Shown here piece by piece: positions 40,665 through 49,924 of a stretch of 64,000 nt of DNA. The translations under genes and the position numbers were made by a program. The stretch comes from Prorocentrum cordatum (taxonomy: Eukaryota > Sar > Dinophyceae > Prorocentrales > Prorocentraceae): the NCBI GenBank assembly GCA_963575745.1, contig CAUYUJ010015273.1, forward strand, positions 185,648 to 249,647, read 5' to 3'. Each line of letters starts with the position of its first letter. Positions within the stretch are counted from its first letter, which is position 1. The notes under the pieces were generated by a model. It had not been told where the DNA came from. It saw only the letters and a list, made by a program, of their open reading frames with translations, and did not search any database.

Positions 40665-41200
40665 CGAGCTGCCAGAGAGCCCCGAGACGGCTTCAGGAGT
40701 GGCCCAAGATGGCCCCAAGAGAAGCCCAGGAGTTATGTACCAGCGGGCCCCCGCTTGGTACATAACTCCTGGGCCCCTCTTGGGGCCATCTTGGGCCCCT
40801 CGTGGAGCCGTCCTGGGGACCTCTGGGGGCCCAGAGGGCCCTCGAGGGCCCTGAGAAGCACCCGAAGAGGGCCCCCAGAGGCCCCAATACGGCTCCAGGA
40901 GGGGCCCAAGATGGCCCCAAGAGAAGCCCAGAAGTTATGCACCAGCAGGCCCTCGGTTGGTACATAACTCCTGGGCCCCTCTTGGGGCCATCTTGGGCCC
41001 CTCGTGGAGCCGTCTTGGGGCCCTCTGGCGGCCCAGAGGGCCCTCGAGAGCCCTGAGAAGCACCCGAGAGGGCCCTCAAAGGGCCCAAAGATGGCTCCAG
41101 GAGGGGCCCAAGATGGCCCCAAGAGAAGCCCAGGAGGTATGTACCAGCGGGCCCTCGCTTGGTACATAAGTACTGGGCCCCTCTTGGAGCCCTCTCGGGG
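40665..41200. repeat. Three tandem 202-bp units, each a long imperfect palindrome
   Basis: GGCCCAAGATGGCCCCAAGA starts at 40701, 40903 and 41105. In unit 1 the left arm runs to TTATGTACCA at 40743, and the right arm starts TGGTACATAACTCCTGGG at 40756; 40 of 42 arm bases pair around a loop of about 13 bases. Weaker pairing continues outward to arms of roughly 75-85 bp in units 1 and 2. Unit 3 is more decayed. Confidence 0.85.
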
Positions 41201-41357
41201 CCTTCTTGGGCTCCGCCGGAGGGCCCTGGGAAAAGTCCAGGATGGCCCCAAGGCTGCTCCAAGGGGGCCCCAATACGATCCCAATAAAGCCCCGAGATCG
41301 GTCACCCAGACGATTCCAAGAGGGCCCAGAGACGGCCCCAAGACGGCTCCAAGAGGT
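41201..41357. other. CCCAAGA-word sequence, no gene recognised
   Basis: Continues the CCCAAGANGGCCCC vocabulary of the palindromic units without clear tandem structure. Confidence 0.4.
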
Positions 41358-41365
41358 CGTCGTCA

Positions 41366-41444
<79 letters not shown>

Positions 41445-41462
41445 CTTCGTCGTCGTCGTCGT
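41358..41462. repeat. (TCG)n microsatellite, left part
   Basis: GTC/TCG array interrupted only by TCCTTCG near 41443. Confidence 0.95.
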
Positions 41463-41468
41463 CGAATT

Positions 41469-41656
41469 CCATGTGTTTTTCCCGTGCGGCCCCCCTGAAC
41501 GGGCAAACCAACTACGATTTTTGCACATTGCGACCGAAAGCGCTTGTCGCGCGCATTCACCGCCAACGCGCAGAGGCAAGGGCTCCAACGCAAAAATGTT
41601 GAAATCTCTATGGGTTTTTGACTCATCGGGGGGGGCCGCACGGGAAAAACACATGG
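41469..41656. mobile_element. Terminal-inverted-repeat element (MITE-like) inside a (TCG)n tract
   Basis: The first 27 bases (41469-41495, starting CCATGTGTTTTTCCCG) are the exact reverse complement of the last 27 (41630-41656). The 188-bp element lies between two (TCG)n tracts, as if it had inserted into one array. It encodes no protein. No clear target-site duplication is visible, which a (TCG)n target would hide. Confidence 0.75.
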
Positions 41657-41665
41657 GAAAGTTGA

Positions 41666-41666
<1 letters not shown>

Positions 41667-41727
<61 letters not shown>
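41667..41727. repeat. (TCG)n microsatellite, right part, running into the gap
   Basis: Pure TCG array cut by the run of N. Confidence 0.95.
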
Positions 41728-41827
41728 NNNNNNNNNNNNNNNNNNNNNNNNNNNNNNNNNNNNNNNNNNNNNNNNNNNNNNNNNNNNNNNNNNNNNNNNN
41801 NNNNNNNNNNNNNNNNNNNNNNNNNNN
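41728..41827. other. Assembly gap of 100 N
   Basis: Exactly 100 N between (TCG)n and (TTG)n sequence. The true size and content are unknown, and the two sides may not be adjacent in the genome. Confidence 0.99.
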
Positions 41828-43049
41828 TTGTTGTTGTTGTGGTTGTTGTTGTTATTATTGCTGTGGTTGTTGTTGTGGTTGTTGTTGGGTGTTGAACATT
41901 ATTTATTCTAAAGAATAATTATTGTTGGGCCCCCTGGTGCGCGCCCCCCCTGCGCCGCCTAGGCCGCAGCTACATTTTCATCATTTTCGTGAGGAAGCCT
42001 CAGGTAAAACGATGTGATCCAGATCCGGTTGTTTTGTTGTAATCCGTTTTCCCTGGCAAAAAAACACTATAAAATGACATTTCTTGTTCTAATATAATCA
42101 AATTTCAAGAATCCCTTGCAAAAAAATAAGGTAAAGTGGACATTCGCGCGCGCAAGACGAAATCCTTCCAAAAGCTTAGTGTTCGGAACGATTTTAACAT
42201 AAAAACATCAAAAAAACAAATGGTTTTTCAACAAAAAAATTGTGTTCAATTTTAACATCATCAAAAAAATCAACCAAAATCTCATCCCGCGCGCTCTTGC
42301 GGATTCGTAGGAAACCCAACACTTTTTAAACATTTCTGTCAAACGGGCTTTTGCGAGCAACTTTTTCGAACTTCTGCGACAACGGTTGCGCACCTGCCAG
42401 GGCCATCATCCCTGTCAAATAATACCATGCGGGACACATTCGTTTTTTCTTCGCGCGCGCACGCCGAAATCTCCAAAAACCATTGGGTTCTTAAGAATTT
42501 TAGCACCGCGCATCATAAAATCACACGAATCGCACCGTAGGTCCTCGAAAAACACCTGCACGACTTTTCAAAATTTCTACCCGCGCGCGCTGTCCGAATC
42601 CTACAAAAACCAATGGTTTTCCAACATTTATGTTACATGAGCTCGCGCGAGCTACTTTCGCACGCTCTTGCAACGGGGTTCGCGCGCCTGCCAGGGGCCA
42701 CAATCCCTTGCGGTTGCGCCATAGGTTGCGCCCTCGGCCGGCGCTAATTAAAACTTCTGTGGGTGTACGAACGTAGGCTTAACAACTTCTGTGGGTGTGT
42801 ACTCCACGCCAGTGTAGTAGCCACGGTCGTCCGCAGGCCACGAAGTGAAGTGTCCGAACGTCATAGGGCGGGAAGCTGGGTGTGGGTGGTGGCGAAGAGT
42901 CGTGTGGATATTTGGTAGAGCTTGCACTGCCCCCCCACAAAGTGGGGGTATTGGCTGGCGTCGCATGAAAACCCTGGCACTGGTGAGAACACTGAGCGTT
43001 CGGGTAAAGTGATTGTTGTTGTTGTTGTTGTTGTTGGTGTTGTTGTTGG

Positions 43050-43089
<40 letters not shown>

Positions 43090-43117
43090 ATGGTTGTGGT
43101 GTTGGTTGGTTGTTGTT
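41828..43117. repeat. (TTG)n-bounded AT-rich unit, copy 1
   Basis: Starts in (TTG)n, then TTCTAAAGAATAATTATTG, CCTGGTGCGCG and GTAATCCGTTTTCCC, with AT-rich text including AAATTTCAAGAATCCCTTGC. It ends with GAGCGTTCGGGTAAAGTGAT and (TTG)n at 43015-43115. An internal repeat of about 230 bp (CCTGCCAGGGCCATCATCCC at 42394, variant at 42688) is present. No ORF of note. Confidence 0.7.
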
Positions 43118-43938
43118 GTTGTTGAATATTATTACTTCTAAAGAAATATTATTGTTGAGACCCCTGGTGCGCGACCCCCCTCCAAAACCTAGGCCGCAGC
43201 CTCATTTCCTTCATTTTCTAGCGAAAGCTTCAGAAAAGTGGATTGTCACCGGATCCGGTTGTTTTGTTGTAATCCGTTTTCCCTTGCAAAAAACACTATA
43301 AAATGACATTTCTTGTTCTAATATAATCAAATTTCAAGAATCCCTTGCAAAAAATAAGGTAAAGTGGACATTCGTGCGCGCAAGACGAAATCCTTCCAAA
43401 ACCTTAGGTTTCGGAGCGATTTTAACATAAAAACATCAAAAACCCAATGGTTTTTCAAGAAAAAATTGTCAAAATGTCCTTCCGCGCGCTCTTGCGGATT
43501 CGTAGGAAAACCAACACTTTTTAAACAATTCTGTCAAACGGGTTTTTGCGAGCAACTTTTTCGAACTTCTGCGACAACGGTTGCGCACCTGCCAGGGCCA
43601 TCATCCCTGTCAAATAATACCATGCGGGACACATTCGTTTTTTCTTCGCGCGCGCACGCCGAAATGATGTGATCAACTATCTTGTGAGTACCTATCATGT
43701 GTATCATGTACGCCAGATGTTCTGTGGAAGGCTTAACAACTTCTGTGGGTCGTCAACGCACGCCAACGAACGTGAAGTGTCCCAACGTCATAGGGCGGGA
43801 AGCTGGGTGTGGGTGGTGGCGAAGAGTCGTTTGGATATTTGGTAGAGCTTGAACTGCCCCCCCACGAAGTGGGGGTATTGGCTGGCGTCGCATGAAAACC
43901 CTGGCACTGGTGAGAACACTGAGCGTTCGGGTAAAATG

Positions 43939-43974
<36 letters not shown>

Positions 43975-44001
43975 GCTGTTGTTGTTGTTGTTGTTGTTGT
44001 G
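43118..44001. repeat. (TTG)n-bounded AT-rich unit, copy 2
   Basis: Same order as copy 1 (TTCTAAAGAAATATTATTG ... GTAATCCGTTTTCCC ... GAGCGTTCGGGTAAAATGAT) but without the second internal repeat, so about 370 bp shorter. Its right (TTG)n tract (43938-44001) joins the 3' end of the minus-strand LINE. Confidence 0.75.
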
Positions 44002-44014
44002 GAGCGACCTAAAG

Positions 44015-45574
44015 TCAGTGGTAAAACCCAAAAACCTCTCCTTCCGAATCCGAGGCCTCCCCGTCCCCGGGATCCTGGGGAGGTCGGCGCGCCTCCTCGC
44101 CTAGCGACCTGACCGTGTCGAGGCCGCACTCCTGCAAGCCGAAGGCCTCCAGCACGGCCTTGCGAGAAACGTAGCCGAGCTTCGCAAGGCCTACCTTTTC
44201 TGCGGCAGGAGGAGGCGAGGGGTGACATCGAACGCGCATGAGATCCCTCTCCGCCTCCGAGAGCCCACAAGACTGGGAGACGGCAAGGTTCTTAGACGAG
44301 GCCCTTCCGTGAGGGTGCTTACAGTCTCGAATTCTCTTCAGCTGGTGCCTTACTTGAGCTGGCCGAGGCCTATGGTTACATCTTGCCCTGAGCAGGTCCC
44401 CAGGCTTGTAGTCCTCACAGTAGGCACCACACTTCACACAATAGACAGTGGGCACCCCCGCACGGGTATGGCTCTCGATCTCACAGCACATCAGGGCATG
44501 GCCTTGCACATAGAACGCAGAGGTGGCCACATCGGCCCAGTCGAACCCTTCCGCCCCACCCAACCCCAGCTCCACCCCGTCCCCGCCCTCAGACTCATCA
44601 GTCTCTGGCTCAGGCAAGGGCGGCTGCTCGTGGGTGTCGGGGGCAGCCTTTTCTGCCGCTTCGAGCCCCACAGTGTCTAGACGCTTGCCAGACTGACTCT
44701 GCAGGTGAACTTCTAACTTGGCGGCCCACTTGGTCGACTCCTTCACCAGACACTTGAGACTTCTGTGCAATTCCACATCTGCCTCGCGAAGATTGTGCTT
44801 GGCTGCACCCATCTTCGCAGACGAGTCGACCGAATCGTTGGCCTTCATCTCCCACAGGGTCGTCTTGCCACTGTGGACGTCAGTCATCGTGCAGTGAGCT
44901 GCCGTCTTGGTCGCCGTGAGGTCCCCAGGAGAGAAACTCGACCAGAAAGGGGCCCAGAGATGGGCCCTGGGCACTCCAGCAGAGGCCCCAGCCTCCTGGC
45001 CACCCCAGAGGACATCCAGGGTTCCTTGGCAGTCACAGTATAATTCAATTGGCGCCATTGCGCATTGAGTAAGCATAAACACTGCATAGTCCTCTCCATC
45101 TTTCGCCGACTGTCTCGGCCTATGGGAGAACGGCGCTGGCCCGTAGCAGGCTGCTACAACGTTGCCCAGGGGATCGGCCTGGACTAAGGCCCACACAGCC
45201 CTCGAAAGCCCAGGGATCCCTGGCCAGAAAGCGGACCCGTCCGAGAAACTGAAGCCGCTGAGTCGGCCTGACTCAGGCCTGTTAGTCCAGAGCGCTGTCT
45301 GCTCGGGCTCCTGGGCAGGAAAATGAAACACCGGCGAGGGGAAGATCGCACGCGCAAATCTCTCAGCGAGCTCCTCCCCTCCTTCGTGCACACGGGCAGC
45401 CCTGCTGGCTAGCTGTGGCGAGACCATGTCCCTCCTGAGCGCAGCGTGGGCCGAAAATCGATATTGCCGATGAAACAAGCTACCCGCCTCCTTCTGACAG
45501 ATCCTACACTTGCAGCAACTGTGGTACCCATGCTTGTGCAACCTGGCCTGAGGCCACTGCACATTGCTCATCAA
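44015..45574 (-). CDS. LINE C-terminal part: Cys knuckle, RNase H, Cys-rich tail
   Basis: 519 residues. HSCCKCRICQKEAGSLFHRQ (residues 18-37) is a zinc knuckle. The RNase H has SDGSAFWPG (D112), GEDYAVF (E161), ELYCDCQGTLDVL (D181) and MKANDSVDSSAKMGA (the final Asp). YCVKCGAYCEDYKPGDLLRA is the Cys-rich tail, followed by a basic stretch and an acidic end, EASDSEGEVFGFYH. The Met is internal; the true protein would be continuous with RT through the frame broken by the (GGA)n array. Confidence 0.7.
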   Translation of the reverse strand: MMSNVQWPQARLHKHGYHSCCKCRICQKEAGSLFHRQYRFSAHAALRRDMVSPQLASRAARVHEGGEELAERFARAIFPSPVFHFPAQEPEQTALWTNRPESGRLSGFSFSDGSAFWPGIPGLSRAVWALVQADPLGNVVAACYGPAPFSHRPRQSAKDGEDYAVFMLTQCAMAPIELYCDCQGTLDVLWGGQEAGASAGVPRAHLWAPFWSSFSPGDLTATKTAAHCTMTDVHSGKTTLWEMKANDSVDSSAKMGAAKHNLREADVELHRSLKCLVKESTKWAAKLEVHLQSQSGKRLDTVGLEAAEKAAPDTHEQPPLPEPETDESEGGDGVELGLGGAEGFDWADVATSAFYVQGHALMCCEIESHTRAGVPTVYCVKCGAYCEDYKPGDLLRARCNHRPRPAQVRHQLKRIRDCKHPHGRASSKNLAVSQSCGLSEAERDLMRVRCHPSPPPAAEKVGLAKLGYVSRKAVLEAFGLQECGLDTVRSLGEEARRPPQDPGDGEASDSEGEVFGFYH

Positions 45575-45609
45575 GCTCCTCAGGGACCTCTGATGCTGGG
45601 GCTTCCAAG

Positions 45610-45704
45610 AGGAGGAGGAGGAGGAGGAGGAGGAGGAGGAGGAGGAGGAGGAGGAGGAGGAGGAGGAGGAGGAGGAGGAGGAGGAGGAGGAGGAGGAGGA
45701 GGGA
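45610..45704 (-). repeat. (GGA)n array between the RT and RNase H parts of the LINE
   Basis: On the coding strand it reads about 32 Leu codons inside the frame ALKPLLRSS-(Leu)n-EAPASEVPEELDEQ. The frame before it has a stop at 45774, and the frame after it differs from that of the knuckle/RNase H part, so the array coincides with a frame change. Confidence 0.85.
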
Positions 45705-45773
45705 GGATCGGAGAAGAGGCTTCAACGCATCCCAGAGCAGAGGGTACCCTGGGATGTCATCACCTACCTGCAT

Positions 45774-46931
45774 TCAGGCCTGCCCATCAGACGCCCTGAT
45801 GGCAGCAGCTCTAACCTGCAGCCGAACCTCGACGGGGGATATCTGGGACAGATTCCAGACCTGCCCGAGGTCCGACTCCTCCGTGCGGAAATCGCGAAAG
45901 CTCCATCCTACTCGACGCAGGCTGAGCACGGCAACGTCCGCAGGAGTCGAGGCTCCTCTCCACGGGTGCGTCTTCGAATTCGCTCGCGCTATGGCTGCGT
46001 CAGCCGTCGCATTCAAAATCGAAACATTCGGAAAGTTGCCCCAGACGGCGGTAGCCCATTGGAAGGCCACGTGGCCGACATAGGCCACGAAGGGATCCAC
46101 GATTTCTCCCAGCCGAAAAGAGTGCAACCGAATCCCTAAGGAGGCACCTTTTGGGTGGCGCCCTAGCGCATGGGCCGCCGACAGCCTCAGGCCACGCATG
46201 GCCGTCGGCGAAATCCCCGAGACGCTGCTACCCCAAAGAGCTGAGGCCGTGGCCCCCATTCTCTGTACAAGAGCCACATCGGCCCCGGCCTCCCTCAGAA
46301 GCCGAAGTCGCTTCGAACGCGATCCAGCATCGATAAGCCTCGCCCTCTGCACCCCGATTTGTCGTCGAGAACCAGTAGTCGCATCTGTGCCTAGGTTGCG
46401 TGCATGCTCGACCCGAGAAGATACTGGCAGACACCGAGCTCCAGCAACATGCGCTTGGACTTCACGCGTGCACATGTACTTCGTTTTCTTGATGTTCACA
46501 GGCAGGTGAAGCTCCTCAAAGCACGAGAAAAGCTGGCCAACCGCACCTGCAAGCACATGCGCACCCTGAACTGGGCGCCCACACGCCTGAAGCGCCACAT
46601 CATCTACAACATTGCGGATGAACGAGTTCGGACAACCTTGCTGAGTGAGAAGGAGAGGTCGGAGCAGAAGTAACTTGGCCAGGGTTGTCGCCCCCGAGCA
46701 TCCTGCCACCGCAGCTGCATTCGCCAAGTAAGCCGCCGAAATTGCTCCTCCATACATGAGAGCCTTATATCCAGCATAGATCGAACAGTACCCTCTGAGG
46801 ACCTTGATGGGGAGACTATACGGGGGCCCAGCAGCTCTAAGATCTGTATGCCTGATGTGCTCGTAAAAGCGGCTCAAGTCTACCAAGACGGACCCACTCT
46901 GGAAACCGACCTCTCTGCAGAAACCTCCCAA
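45774..46931 (-). CDS. LINE reverse transcriptase, palm and thumb
   Basis: 385 residues. VLVDLSRFYEHIRHT (D18) is motif A, LLTQQGCPNSF (97-103) motif B, and FIRNVVDDVALQACG (VDD at 109-111) motif C. LHLPVNIKKTKYM follows as the region after motif C, then a long thumb/connection segment. The catalytic Asp residues of motifs A and C are present. A TGA/TAA-type stop at 45774 is followed directly by the same frame (MQVGDDIPGYPLLWDALKPL). Confidence 0.7.
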   Translation of the reverse strand: MGGFCREVGFQSGSVLVDLSRFYEHIRHTDLRAAGPPYSLPIKVLRGYCSIYAGYKALMYGGAISAAYLANAAAVAGCSGATTLAKLLLLRPLLLTQQGCPNSFIRNVVDDVALQACGRPVQGAHVLAGAVGQLFSCFEELHLPVNIKKTKYMCTREVQAHVAGARCLPVSSRVEHARNLGTDATTGSRRQIGVQRARLIDAGSRSKRLRLLREAGADVALVQRMGATASALWGSSVSGISPTAMRGLRLSAAHALGRHPKGASLGIRLHSFRLGEIVDPFVAYVGHVAFQWATAVWGNFPNVSILNATADAAIARANSKTHPWRGASTPADVAVLSLRRVGWSFRDFRTEESDLGQVWNLSQISPVEVRLQVRAAAIRASDGQA

Positions 46932-46943
46932 GAGATTGTGGAC

Positions 46944-47708
46944 TCAGCCCGCCCTGTCACACGTATTGTGGAGCCCCGTGCCACAATAAAAGGCCTCTGC
47001 ATGCTTCTTCTCCCGCGCCTGGCAATGTGGCTGGCGTAGTCGAGACCGCAGGCGCAGAACGAGGCAGAGGAGACCGATGGGGCGCACGCTGCCGTCGGGC
47101 TTGTCTAAGAAGACCATGTTGGTCAAGAAGGCGAGCAAATCCTGTGGTCTGTCCTCAAGCCTGTGCAGGATATCTAGAAGCCTGAGCTGGTGTGCCTCCG
47201 TGAGGCTCAATGCCCATCTTGGGTGGGAACCATCCCACCCCAAAACGGCCCCAGGTGAACACTTCCTACAAGCCTTCAGGAGCCGATCCAAAGAGATGGG
47301 TTCCAGCTGAACTTCATCATCAGGGACAGAGCACTGCGACGGGTGCTCAGCTTGCCTACCAGCCACGCGCCAGAGAGGCACCCACTTGTCTAAGAGCGTG
47401 GGAAGCGCACCTGCACCTACACGTGGGACGCCCTCGGCGCCGAGAAGTGAAGTAACGTTCGGTGCCTTCTTCTTCGCAAACATGTGAGCCGCCTTCCCTC
47501 CTCTTCTTGCGCTCTCAACCGCCCAGCTCCTCCACTCCTTCAGTGAACGCTTTGAGTCCTCCCGTCTCCTGCTGTCAACCTCCTCGTCCATCTTATGCAA
47601 GGCATCGTGGGCGGGCTCGTCGCCCGCAGTGACAACATCCGCGAAGGTGCTCAAACATTCGGGCGAGAGCTCGGAGTCAGCGGCGAACGGGCCCATGTCA
47701 GCGACCAT
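46944..47708 (-). CDS. LINE reverse transcriptase, fingers
   Basis: 254 residues: SARRGGKAAHMFAKKK, LLDKWVPLWR, SPGAVLGWDGSHPRWALSL, FLTNMVFLDKPDGSVRPIGL and KHAEAFYCGTGLH, the RT fingers with the K-P-x-G...RPI box. The frame ends just before the 45774-46931 frame begins, so a shift near 46935-46945 splits one RT domain in two. Confidence 0.7.
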   Translation of the reverse strand: MVADMGPFAADSELSPECLSTFADVVTAGDEPAHDALHKMDEEVDSRRREDSKRSLKEWRSWAVESARRGGKAAHMFAKKKAPNVTSLLGAEGVPRVGAGALPTLLDKWVPLWRVAGRQAEHPSQCSVPDDEVQLEPISLDRLLKACRKCSPGAVLGWDGSHPRWALSLTEAHQLRLLDILHRLEDRPQDLLAFLTNMVFLDKPDGSVRPIGLLCLVLRLRSRLRQPHCQAREKKHAEAFYCGTGLHNTCDRAG

Positions 47709-47768
47709 GGCCTTCAGGTCTCACTGACTGCTGAGCGAGGAGCAAGCGGCCCTTACAGCCAACTTCAC

Positions 47769-48160
47769 CTACCCGGGTCTGACAAGTTCGCCTGCACAGC
47801 GCAACATAAGAGATCCAAGCCGTGGTCGACCTAGAAAACCTGCGCCTCTGGTCCTTTTTCCCGAACCGATATGAGAGGAACAACTTTCGATTTGGGCCCT
47901 GCGGCCCTGCCCACGAAGGCCCAGGAGTTCTGCTGGTCTATCCCGTGGATCTGGATCAGACGGCGCCCCGAGAAACCGAACCACTCCTTTACCACGAGGT
48001 CCAGGTCTGACGGGGCACCCACATGCCAAGACCAGTTGTACACCTGCGGGGCCTTCAAGGGACCGATGAGATCCATGGGGAAGGCCTTGAACTGAACTTG
48101 CTGGTTGATCGTCGACGCGTGGCTGAGATCCTCAGGCTTTAAGATGACTGGCGCGTGCGG
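47769..48160 (-). pseudogene. LINE endonuclease C-terminal remnant
   Basis: Minus-strand frames here read FPMDLIGPLKAPQVYNWSWH and SDLDLVVKEWFGFSGRRLIQ, and lie between the endonuclease frame and the RT. A frameshift near 48160 separates them from the main endonuclease frame. The SDH box expected at this point is not clear. Confidence 0.4.
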
Positions 48161-49924
48161 CTACAAGGGAGCCTGGTCCATGACCCACTCGTCCAGTGTG
48201 CCTTTGGAGTCCTGCTGAGGAACAAGTGGAGCCTGCTGTGGGCTCGAGGTCCTGCATGTTGGGGTCTCTGGTGCCACAAGTACCCCGCTGACCTTCTGCA
48301 GCCACCCCGACTCCAGAAGAGCCTCGGGTTCGAAGTTGAATTTCCCTTGGAGCACCCAGGGCCTGTCTTGGGCCATCGCATAGGCCCCAACCGTCTGCAA
48401 GAGGTCCAAATTGGGTCCTGAGAGCTCCTTGCCCGTCGCAAAGTACACGCTGATGATGACGAGCCCCTTCGGGAACCCTGCATTGACGATCCTCGCTAGC
48501 ACTCTGCTACAGCAGTCCTCAAATACCGTGGTCACTATCGGCGTCGAGCCTAAGGACGAACGGACAGCAACTGCAACGCCTGAACTACTCTGCTGCGAAG
48601 CTGGCCCTGTGCTGCGAGCCTTCCCAAAAGAAAAGAGGTAGCCATGCCTGCGACCCCAGCTCATAGCGGAGACCTGCTGGGTATCACTCTTGATGCGCGT
48701 CTCCTGTATGCAGCAGACCAGAGGAAGAGGAAGAGGCCCAGCAGCTTTGCTATCGTCAGCCCACCACTCCATCAGCTCCTCGAACGTGCTCCACGCGTTT
48801 ACGTTCATGCCTGCAATGACGAGCGTGCTGATAGCAGTAGACTGCGGTTGTCGACGAGCCTCTTCAGCAGCATAACTCTTCACAGCGCTAGCAGAGCCCT
48901 GCACCACCTCTGGAGTACATTCGCCTGCGAGAAGATTACGAGCAGGAGGTTCTGGCGCCGTCCTCTTGGATTTCAACGGATGATTTGTCGAAGCCGAGTC
49001 TAGCTCAATTTGGGGAGGAGGGATCGCGGTCTCGAAACCGCGACTGACGTCACCAGCCGCCCCCGAAGGTCGGTACCCTCTGGCACTGCAGTCCTGGCGT
49101 GAGAGGTGCGCTGAGCAGTGCGTGCTGACGGCCACTGCCGAAGGTCGGTGCCCTCTGGCGCCCTCATTGCCAGGCGAGAGTGCTGAGCGGTGCGTGCCTA
49201 CGGGGGCCTCCGAACACGAGGATGCGCCGGCCCTCTGCGATGATGACGGCGCCGCCAAGCTCGCTCTTGCCCCCAACCCCGAGGAGCGGGCCAGTTGGGG
49301 CTCCACAGTCGACCTCTGAGTCGCACATGCCCCCAACCCCGAGGAGCGGGCCAGATGGGGGAGAGGTCCGCGAACTTCCGCTGGCCCGCGGGGTCCATGT
49401 GGCGACCTCTGCAGCTCCAAAGGAACCGTGAGTGCACCGCTCGTCGGAGTCGCCGTGCACGGCCCAGTCGAACCTGAAGCCCCAGTGCATGAGGGCGGAG
49501 GGGTGTGACACACAGGGGCGGAATCCCTTTCCCCTCCAACCATGGGCCCACGGCCCTCGCCGCGTCCTGCGCCAGGAAGAGGCCGCGCTGCAGGGTCGAG
49601 CATCGGCGCCCCCCCCATATCCATCTGCCTCGACAGTTTGGACGCGAAGAGCAGGCCATCCCTCAGGACTGGAACGGCAAAGCCCGTGGCATCCTCCCAG
49701 TCGGCGTCGATCATGTTGCTGCCCAGGAAGCGATCTACATCGGCCATGCCTATCTGCCCACCACCGACTCCGCTCAGGTCAGGGGCCAGTCCGTGCACGC
49801 TTGACCCCGATAGCTTGACCAGCTGCGAGGTACTTGCGCTCGGCAGCGTCCAGCTCCTCCTGCGGTCCACCTTTGGCTGCCTTGAGCTCCTCGGTGGCTG
49901 CGTCGAAAGCCTGCTTCCGTTCAT
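48161..49924 (-). CDS. LINE endonuclease domain with long linker
   Basis: 587 residues. The first ~350 are a Pro/Ser/Ala-rich linker with two repeats reading LARSSGLGA. The endonuclease follows: STLVIAGMNVNAWSTFEELM, LVCCIQETRIKSD (metal-binding Glu), SSSGVAVAVRSSLG, CCSRVLARIV, GLVIISVYFATG and RPWVLQGKFNFEP. In the last box the usual Asp of GDFN is Lys, a change at a normally essential residue. It ends GTLDEWVMDQAPL. The frame overlaps the end of the ORF1-like frame. Confidence 0.65.
   Translation of the reverse strand: MNGSRLSTQPPRSSRQPKVDRRRSWTLPSASTSQLVKLSGSSVHGLAPDLSGVGGGQIGMADVDRFLGSNMIDADWEDATGFAVPVLRDGLLFASKLSRQMDMGGAPMLDPAARPLPGAGRGEGRGPMVGGERDSAPVCHTPPPSCTGASGSTGPCTATPTSGALTVPLELQRSPHGPRGPAEVRGPLPHLARSSGLGACATQRSTVEPQLARSSGLGARASLAAPSSSQRAGASSCSEAPVGTHRSALSPGNEGARGHRPSAVAVSTHCSAHLSRQDCSARGYRPSGAAGDVSRGFETAIPPPQIELDSASTNHPLKSKRTAPEPPARNLLAGECTPEVVQGSASAVKSYAAEEARRQPQSTAISTLVIAGMNVNAWSTFEELMEWWADDSKAAGPLPLPLVCCIQETRIKSDTQQVSAMSWGRRHGYLFSFGKARSTGPASQQSSSGVAVAVRSSLGSTPIVTTVFEDCCSRVLARIVNAGFPKGLVIISVYFATGKELSGPNLDLLQTVGAYAMAQDRPWVLQGKFNFEPEALLESGWLQKVSGVLVAPETPTCRTSSPQQAPLVPQQDSKGTLDEWVMDQAPL

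Noticed and set aside
39512-40765. 417-codon plus-strand frame
   Set aside because: Its middle is poly-Pro/Ser from (CTC)n arrays and its ends are dispersed repeats.
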